Of a DNA stretch of 46,952 nt, positions 23,801 through 32,800 are shown piece by piece. The notes under the pieces are model-generated. The model had not been told where the DNA came from and ran no database searches. It worked only from the letters and a program-made list of their open reading frames with translations. The translations under genes were made by a program, and so were the position numbers. Position 1 is the first letter of the stretch; the number at the start of each line of letters is the position of its first letter. This stretch comes from Arcobacter sp. (lineage in GTDB: Bacteria; Campylobacterota; Campylobacteria; Campylobacterales; Arcobacteraceae), in contig NYWO01000115.1 in NCBI GenBank assembly GCA_002685075.1, positions 1 to 46,952 on the forward strand, in the 5' to 3' direction.

Positions 23801-26800
23801 GAGATACTGTTAATTATTCTGCTGTAACAACATATGGTGTTACAGTTGACTTAAGTGATATAGATGGAGATAATGTAGCTATAAATGGAAATACTCATAC
23901 ATTAACAGATATAGAAAATATCAAAGGAACTGGACAAGTTGACAATATCACAGGAGATTCAGAAAAGAATATATTAGAAGGTGGAGCTTCTAATGATATC
24001 CTTTCAGGAAATGCTGGAAATGATACACTTAAAGGTGATGCTGGTGAAGATAGACTTGAAGGTGGAGAAGGAGATGATAGACTTGAAGGTGGAGATGATA
24101 ACGATATTTTAGAAGGTGGTAAGGGAGATGATGATCTTTATGGTGGAGAAGGTTCTGATACTGCTGATTATTCAAATGCGACATCTACAATTGAAACGGA
24201 TGGAAATTTTATTTTCATAGGTTCCGAAAGAGATTATAGAGATAGTATTGAAAATATTATAGGTTCTAATATTGATGGAAGTGGAGATATTATTGTTGAT
24301 GAAGATACTGATGTTACTGTAAATGCTTTTTATGGTTTAGCCGGTGATGACACTATAACTGAAGGGGCAGGAAGTGATATAGTTGAAGGTGGAGCAGGCG
24401 ATGATTATATCTATGCAGGAATTGGGAATGATGTTATAGATGGAGATGATACTAATTCTAGTATAGCAAATGGCAGTTCAGATACTTTAGATTTTACAAA
24501 AGTACTAATTAGCGATGATACAGGCGATACTCGTTATATTGGAAACGAAAGTTCTAATGACTTATATACGGGTATTGAGATAGATCTTTCAGAATCAGGT
24601 TCACAAAGAATTCATGCACAATTTGGTACAGATACAATTACAAATATTGAAAATGTTATTGGTACTAGTAAAGCTGATTACATAAAAGGAAATGATTCTT
24701 CAAACTTAATTGAAGGAAGGGATGGAAATGACTATCTAATAGGACTTGATGGAGCAGATAGTTTTATAGGTGGTGAAGGAGCAGATACAGTTGATTTTTC
24801 TGATGGTGGGGGAGCAGTTGTTGTTGATATGACAAAAGAACAAACTGCAGGTCTCGAAAGTACATATAGAGTTCAAAGTGATGGTTATGCAAATGCTAAT
24901 AAAGAATTTATAGATAGTATTGAACATATTATTACAGGTACAGGTAATGATATTATTTATGGAGATGACCAAGGAAACTCAATAATTACTGCAACTGGAG
25001 ATGACACTATAAGAGGTGGAACAGGGGGTGATTACATTGATGGAGGAGAAGAAAATACTGCTGGAGATACAGTTGATTTCTCTGATTTAAGTAAATCTGT
25101 TACTGTTACTCTTAATGCTACAGGTTCAGGAAGTGCAATTTCAGGAACAGATACAGATACTTTAATTGATATAGAAAATGTAATTGGAACAGTAGAAGAT
25201 GATATTATTTCAGGTGATATTCAAAATAATACACTTAAAGCAGGTGATGGTAATGACTATATAAAAGGTGGTGCTGGAAAAGATTATATTGATGGAGAAG
25301 GTGGTCTTAGTGATACGGCTGACTTCTCTGATGGAACAGGTATTAAAATTGATTTAAGTGAACTTGATGCAAATGATAGAGTTGAAAATGATGGTTTTGG
25401 AAATCAAGAATATCTTGATGGTGTAGAAAATATTGTTGGTACAGGTTCTGTTGATACAATTATAGGGGATATTTCAAATAATAAACTTGAAGGTGGAAGT
25501 GATGCTGATACACTGCAAGGAAATGGTGGAAATGATATATTAATAGGGAATGATGGTTCTGATACATTTATATCAGGTATTGGTACTAATATTATTTATG
25601 GTGGAGATGAAGTTTCATCAGATGCTGATAGTTCAAGGGATGTTATTGATTATAGTGCAGTAGATGATGATACAACAATCAATCTTGAATTAAATCATGC
25701 AAGTGCGGGAACAACTTTTGATGATAAACTTTATGATATTCAAGATGTTCTAGGTTCTAGTGCAAATGATGAAATTACAGGAACTACAAATGAGATAAAT
25801 TCATTAATGGGTCAAGGTGGAGATGATACTTTTAATGCTGCTCTTGATGGTGATTTTATTTTTGGTGGTGATAATGATACAGATACTTCAAAAAATGATA
25901 CAGCAGATTATAGTGATATAGATACAACAGATGGAAGAGCTATTAATGTAGATTTAACAAAAGATAATACTTCTGGAAATGAAAAAGTACAACAAATATC
26001 AGATATAACAAAATTTGATGTTTTAGCAGGAATTGAGAATATTATAGGTACTCAAAATGCTGATATTATTAAAGGTAGTGATAGTGATACTGAAATCAAT
26101 ACATTAGATGGAAATAAAGGAAATGATACTTTCTATTCTTCAGATGGAGTTGATAGTTTCATAGGTGGTGAAGGTATTGATATCCTTGATTTTAGTGAAA
26201 ATAATACAAGTGCAAAACCAGTAAATGTAGACTTGTCTTCGAATAAAACAGTGGATGATGGTTATGGAAAAGTAGATTATATATCAGCTGATATTGAAGT
26301 TATTATTGGTAGTACTGATACTGATATAATAACTGGTAATAGTAATGATAATACACTATTAGGTAATGCAGGAATTGATGAAATTTATGGTGGAGCTGGA
26401 AAAGATAGTATAGAAGGTGGTTTAGGAGCTGATACACTTAAAGGTGATGCTGGTAATGACACTATACTTGGTGGAGCTGATGGTGACTATATTTATGGTG
26501 GAGATGGTGATGATGAGTTAAATGGTGAAGCAGGTGATGATAAAATTTATTTTGATAAAGGTAATGATTTTATTACAGGTGGAGATGGAGCTGATATATT
26601 AACATATGAAGAACAAATTATTACAGGTTCAGGTATTACGGTTACTTTAAATGATACTAATGGAACAATCGAAGTAGGATCTGATGGTACTGATACTATA
26701 TTAGACCATATCGAAACTATTATTGGGACAGGAATTGATGATACTTTTAAAGGATATGTAGGAACTAATAATTCAGAGGATTATAGTGATACATTTTTGG

Positions 26801-29800
26801 GTTTATCAGGAGATGATGTTTTCGATGGAGGTTTAGGAGATGATTATATTGATGGGGGAACACAATCTTCAGGAGATACAATTACTTTTGATACTGTTTC
26901 AAGTACTATTGGAGTTGATATAGATTTAAATAGAGCTCAAACAGATGCTATTGATAAAACAGATTATGCCGTATTAGAAGATGGTTTTGGTGGAAAAGAT
27001 TATGTAACTGATGTGGAGAATATAATCGGTTCTAAAAATGATGATAATCTTGCAGGTTCAAATGGAGTTGATAATATTATTCAAGGTGGAGATGGTAATG
27101 ACACTTTATACTATACAAGTGGAAATGATAAACTTTATGGTGGAACAACAACTGTATCCTCAGGTAACGACTGGTTAAGTTTTGAAAATGCAAATATTGG
27201 AAGTACAGATGTTCATTTATCTGAAGGTGGAACGGTAGGAAGTACAAATGTATATGGAATTGATAATATTATAGATTCTGTAGATAATACAAATACAAGA
27301 GATTTCTTTGGAAATGATAATTCTAATAGATTTATTACTTATGCAGGAGTAGATGAAGTAAGAGGATATGCTGGAGATGATATATATGATTTAGGATCAG
27401 GGGATGATCTAGTTGAGTCAGCTTACGGTAATGATACTATTATAGGTGGAACAGGAAGTGATACTATTAGATATATCGAATACGAAGGAATTAATGGAAT
27501 TGAATTTGATGCAGAATTAAATCAACAAACATTAAGTGTAGATACGGATGGTGATGGAGTTATTGACTACACAGATATTGTCTTTCAAGAGATTCAAAAT
27601 GATGGTACGGGTGCTACAGACTTAATCTATGAAATACAAAATATTTACACAGCTGATAATAGTACTTTTAAAGATATTATAAAATTTGATGACCAAGACA
27701 ATGATATTAGGACATATAAAGGTAATGATACTATTGATGGTAGAGGTGGAGAAGATCTTATTTATGCTGGAGATGGTGATGATTTAATTAATGGCGGAAG
27801 TGAGAATGACGAAATTCATGCAGGAAATAACAATGATAATGTCTATGGTGATGATGGCGATGATGATATTTTTGGTGATGGAGGAAATGATTATATAGAA
27901 GGTGGAATTGGAGCTGATGATATTGATGCAGGAAGTGGTGATGATATTATTTTAAATGATGAAGGCATTGATACTATAAATGGAAATACTCATGGCTCTA
28001 CTGGTGATACAATGACATTTAAAGTAAATGGTACAAACGGAATAGTATCAAATCTAAGTGGTACAATATTATCATACGATGCAACTTCTCTTGCTGGAAA
28101 TAAAACAATAGATACCTTTGGAAATACAGAAACTGTAACAAATATAGAAAATATAACGGCTACAGATTATAAAGATATTGTCCAAGGGAATGATTCTGAT
28201 AATAGTTTTACAATGGGAGAAGGTGATGATACTATTTATGGTTCTTTAGGTGATGATGAAATTTATGGAGATGGTGGTAATGACCTTTTAGATTATACAA
28301 ACATAACAGGTGGAAATGGGGTTACTTTAACACTTGGAGGAACTGCAAAAATAGGTACAGATGATGTTCAGAATATTAATGATATTGAAAATATAAGAGG
28401 AAGTGATTATACTGATATAATTACAGGTAATAGTGGTGTAAATACTCTTTGGGGTGGAGAATCTAATGATACACTTGATGGAGGAGCCAATAATGATGAA
28501 CTTTATGGAGATGATGGTGATGATACCCTAATAGGTGGAGAAGGTGCTAATATTCTTGATGGTGGAACTGCAACTACTTATACTGATGGAAATATTAAAA
28601 CAGGAGATACTGCAGACTATACTTTAATTGGCGCAAAAGTTACTATTGACCTTGATGCTTCAGGTGATGCAATAGCAGATATAGATGGAAAAGATAATGA
28701 TACTTTAATAAGTATTGAAAACCTTACAGGAAGTGGCATTGGAGATGAATTAACAGGAAATGATAATGCAAACACATTAAAAGGAAACAATGGTTCTGAT
28801 ATTTTAAATGGAGAAGGTGGTGATGACTATATAGATGGTGGAGATAATGTAGACTATATAGATGGTGGAACTGGAGATGATGAACTTTATGGTGATGGTG
28901 GAAATGATATATTTATAGCTTCAGATGCTGATGGTATTGATACTATTGATGGTGGAGATGATCTTGATATAGTTGATTATAGTAGTGTAACTGGACCACT
29001 TGATATAACACTTGAAGATGATGGAGCAGAAATAACTGTAAATAATGCTGGAGAAGATAAACTTACTAATATAGAAGGTTTCTATGGAACTTCTTCTGAT
29101 GATAAACTTGTTGGAAATAATCTAGACAATATATTTGAGGGACGAGCTGGAGATGATATTTTAACTGGTAATGCAGGTAATGATTTACTTTATGGTGGAG
29201 AAGGTGATGATACTTTATCAGGTGGATTAGGAAATGATACTATTGATGGTGGGAATGATGATAGCACGGGTGACTGGGTAGATTATTCGTTAAGTTCAAG
29301 CGCTATTAATATCAATCTTAGAGCAGATGATAATCAAGCTACAGGTGAAGGTACTGACAAAATATCAGGTATAGAGCATATTGATGTTGAAAATAATCAA
29401 AATAATATAGTACAAGGTGATGCAAATGATAACTCATTTGTAGCAGGAACGGGAGATGACACTCTTTCTTTTTCTGGTTCAACAGATGCTGTTATAATTG
29501 ACTTTGATGCTAAAACTTCAAGTGGTGATGGATCAGATGAATTTGTAGAGTTTGAAAACTTTATTGGTACAGGTCATGCTGATACTTTACAAAATGACTC
29601 AGTAAAAGCAGATGGAGATTTTAAATCATTTGATGGTGGAAGTGGAGTTGATACAGCTGATTACTCAGGCTCAACACAAGCTATTACAGTTGATGTAAAT
29701 GGAAATACACAAACAACTTTAACAGTTGGTTCAGATGATGATATTTTAACAAATGTTGAGATTGTTAAAACAGGTTCAGGTGATGATATCTTTAATGTTA

Positions 29801-32800
29801 CATCTACAACAAACCTTGATACTTTGGATGCAGGTGGAGAAACTACAAAAGATATTTTACAATTAAGTGGAGATATTGATTTATCAAGTGTTACCTTACT
29901 TAACTTTGAAGAAATTCAAGTCGCTGATAATCAAACTCTTACGTTAAGTGCAACAGACTTAGATGGAAAAGATATGTCAATAGTTTTAGGAATAGATGCA
30001 AAACTAATAGTAACTGCAACTAATGATCAAGAAGACCATGATTTTGATAATATCGAAGTTACAAAAGGAACTAATTCTATAACTGAATTAGTAGTAAGTG
30101 ATACTTTAGATTTAAGCCAAAAAATTCTAGGAGATGCAATAAATGGTAATAATATCTTTGATACTTTCACAGTATCAGGAGATTTAACTTTACTTGAATC
30201 CCAAGTAATAGGTAAAACAATTACAGGAACAGGAAGTGCAAGAGTTGAGGTAAGTGCAAATTCAGATACAGAATTTGATACAATTCTGAGTACAACAGGT
30301 ACTAATACAATTCACTTTACAGGTGATTCAACATTTACAGGTAATTTTGATAATTCAAATGTAATTGTTGATAATACTTATACTTTAACTACAGATGCAG
30401 CAATTATAGATTCTTTAACTGTTGATAACAGTGGAACAATAGTAATTACTGATTTAGATAATGACTCAGGAACAGCCAATGCAGATTTATCAGGAATTAC
30501 TGGTTCAGGAACAGCAAGTGCAACTTGGGATGGAACAGATGAATTCATAGGAGATTTAGGAACTGTTTCTGTTGATATTGCAAGTGGTGTTATGAGTGCA
30601 GATGGTTCAAAAATCGATGGAAAAACAATAACTGGAGCAGGAACACTTACAATCATAGGAAAAGGTGATGGAAGTCTTGATGTTTCGAATATTTCAACAA
30701 CTCCAGCACTAGATGTAAATATTACAGATGGAGCAACAACATTAACAGGAATAACAACAGATGTAGATGCAAGTGGAAGTACTTCTGATATTACAATTAA
30801 TACTGATGAATTAACAAACACTTTTATAGGTGGTAGTGCAAATGATACTGTTACATATACAGGAGCAACAGGAACATACTCAGGAACATTATCAAGCATA
30901 GAAAACTTTAGTACTGCAAATACTGTTACTTTTACAGCAAGTGAGTTAGATGGTAAAACTATAGACTTTACAGGTGCTGGAAATATTAATGTTTCAGGAT
31001 ACACAGGGGCAGAAGACTTAAGTAATATCTCATCAACAGGAAGTGGAAATTTATTCTTAGATATTACAAATGATGTGACACTTGGAGTATTATTAGATGA
31101 CTTTAATATTAATTTAGCAGCAGATAATATCACATTAACAGCAGATGCAAATAATCTTGATGGCTTAATAGTAACTGATAATGCAAATAATACAACAGTT
31201 CAAATTAATAACTTAGATGTAAAAACAGATGCAGATATAGCAAATGTAAATGCAGATACAATAAATGCAACATGGACAAGTGGAACAGGAACATTTACAG
31301 GTGATTTAACAAATGTAGATAACTTAGAAGTAACAGCAGGTTCTATGAGTGTTGATGCAACACTATTAAAAAGTGATGTAAATATTACAAATAATGGAAC
31401 AATGACTATTACAAATATTGATGAAACTCCTATTTTAGACTTATCAGGATTAAGTGGAACTGGTACGACAAATGTTGAAAGTGATGGAAATGTTACATTT
31501 ATAGGAGATTTAGGAAGTGCAAATTTAACTGTTACAAATAATTCAACATTTACAGCAAATGCAGGAGCAGTAGAATTAGGAACTGGAACAATAACAGTTG
31601 AAGCGGGTTCTTCTTTAAATGTAGATTCAACAGAGATTTTAGGACAAACAGTAAATGGAGCAGGAACAACAAATATTGAAAATATGCAAGATTCATCAGG
31701 AACTGCTGATTATTCAACAATCGGAACTACTACAACTACCCTTGATTGGAGTGGAACAGGTTCAAACTTTACTGGGAATATTGGAACAGCAGATTTAACA
31801 GTATCAAGTGGAACTATGAATATAGATTCAGGAGCAACACTTGAAAATGGAAATTTAACAGTAGATTCAGGAGCAACATTAAATATCGATGTAAATGAAG
31901 CACATTCTCAAGCAATTACAAATGATGGAACAGTAAATGTTACTTCATTCCAATCAAAACTAGATGTAGATGTATCACAAATTACAGGAAGTGGAACAAC
32001 AAATCTTAACTGGACAGCTACAGATGCAACTTTCACAGGTGATATAGGAGATGCAAATCTTCTTGTAACTGGTGGAAATATGACAATTGGAAGTAGTGCA
32101 GATATAAGTGGAAATGGAAGTTTGACTGTAAACGGTTCAGGAACTATGACACTTGAAGCTTCAAAAGCAAATAATGAAACAATTACAGGAACAGGAACAG
32201 TTGTTGTTACAGATTTAGCAGCTGATACGATTTTGTCTAATATTAGCACTACTACAGTTACAGCTCAAAGTAATTCAGATATTACATTTACAGGAAATTT
32301 AGGAACTGCTGATTTAACTATAACAAATAATTCAACATTTACCGCAACTACAGGAGATTTAGGAACTGGTACAATAACAGTTGAATCAGGTTCAACATTA
32401 AGTGCTGATGTAGATAAAATAAGTGGTATCACAGTTGATGGTTCAGGAATAATAAATGCTACAAATTTAGAATCAAGTTTAACTGCTGATTTATCAGGAT
32501 ATAACGCGAGTTTAACAGTAAATGCTGATTGGTCTAGTGCAAGTGATTTAACATTTAATGGAAACTTAACAAACGTAGATACTTTAACAGTAAGTTCTGG
32601 AACAATGAGTGTAGATACTGATATTTTAGATGTAGTAGGTTCAGTAGTTAACAATTCAACGATAAATGTAAACAATCTAGAAACAGTAACAAATATGGAT
32701 TTATCTGCATTTACAGGAAGTGGAACAACAAATGCCAATTGGTCAGGGGATGCAACATTTACAGGTAATGTAGGAAGCTCAAACTTAACAGTATCAAGTG

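Larger units (their letters stand above)
6605..29820 (+). repeat. RTX module array, about 77 modules with a period near 100 residues
   Basis: Each module has a run of RTX nonapeptides of the form GGxGxDTL, a strand DTVDYS, a variable strand pattern like VTVDLS, and a closing element DTLxxIENIIGSxxxDTITG. I counted about 77 closing elements by reading the translation, giving an average near 100 residues (300 bases) per module. Copies have diverged in both DNA and protein, so this is an old, drifting array rather than a fresh expansion, although some module pairs are closer to each other than to the rest. The nonapeptides are expected to coil into calcium-loaded parallel beta-rolls. Confidence 0.9.

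Noticed and set aside
6605-29820. CRISPR-like or satellite DNA appearance of the short repeats
   Set aside because: Repeats are degenerate, keep the reading frame, vary in length and have no constant repeat with unique spacers. Protein-level RTX structure explains them.
30378-31133. A 251-codon ORF on the - strand inside the beta-helix region
   Set aside because: It lies opposite the giant gene and has a biased Val/Pro/Ser composition that mirrors the repeated sense codons. Several similar antisense frames occur at 31908-34325 with the same composition. No ribosome binding site or recognisable domain.
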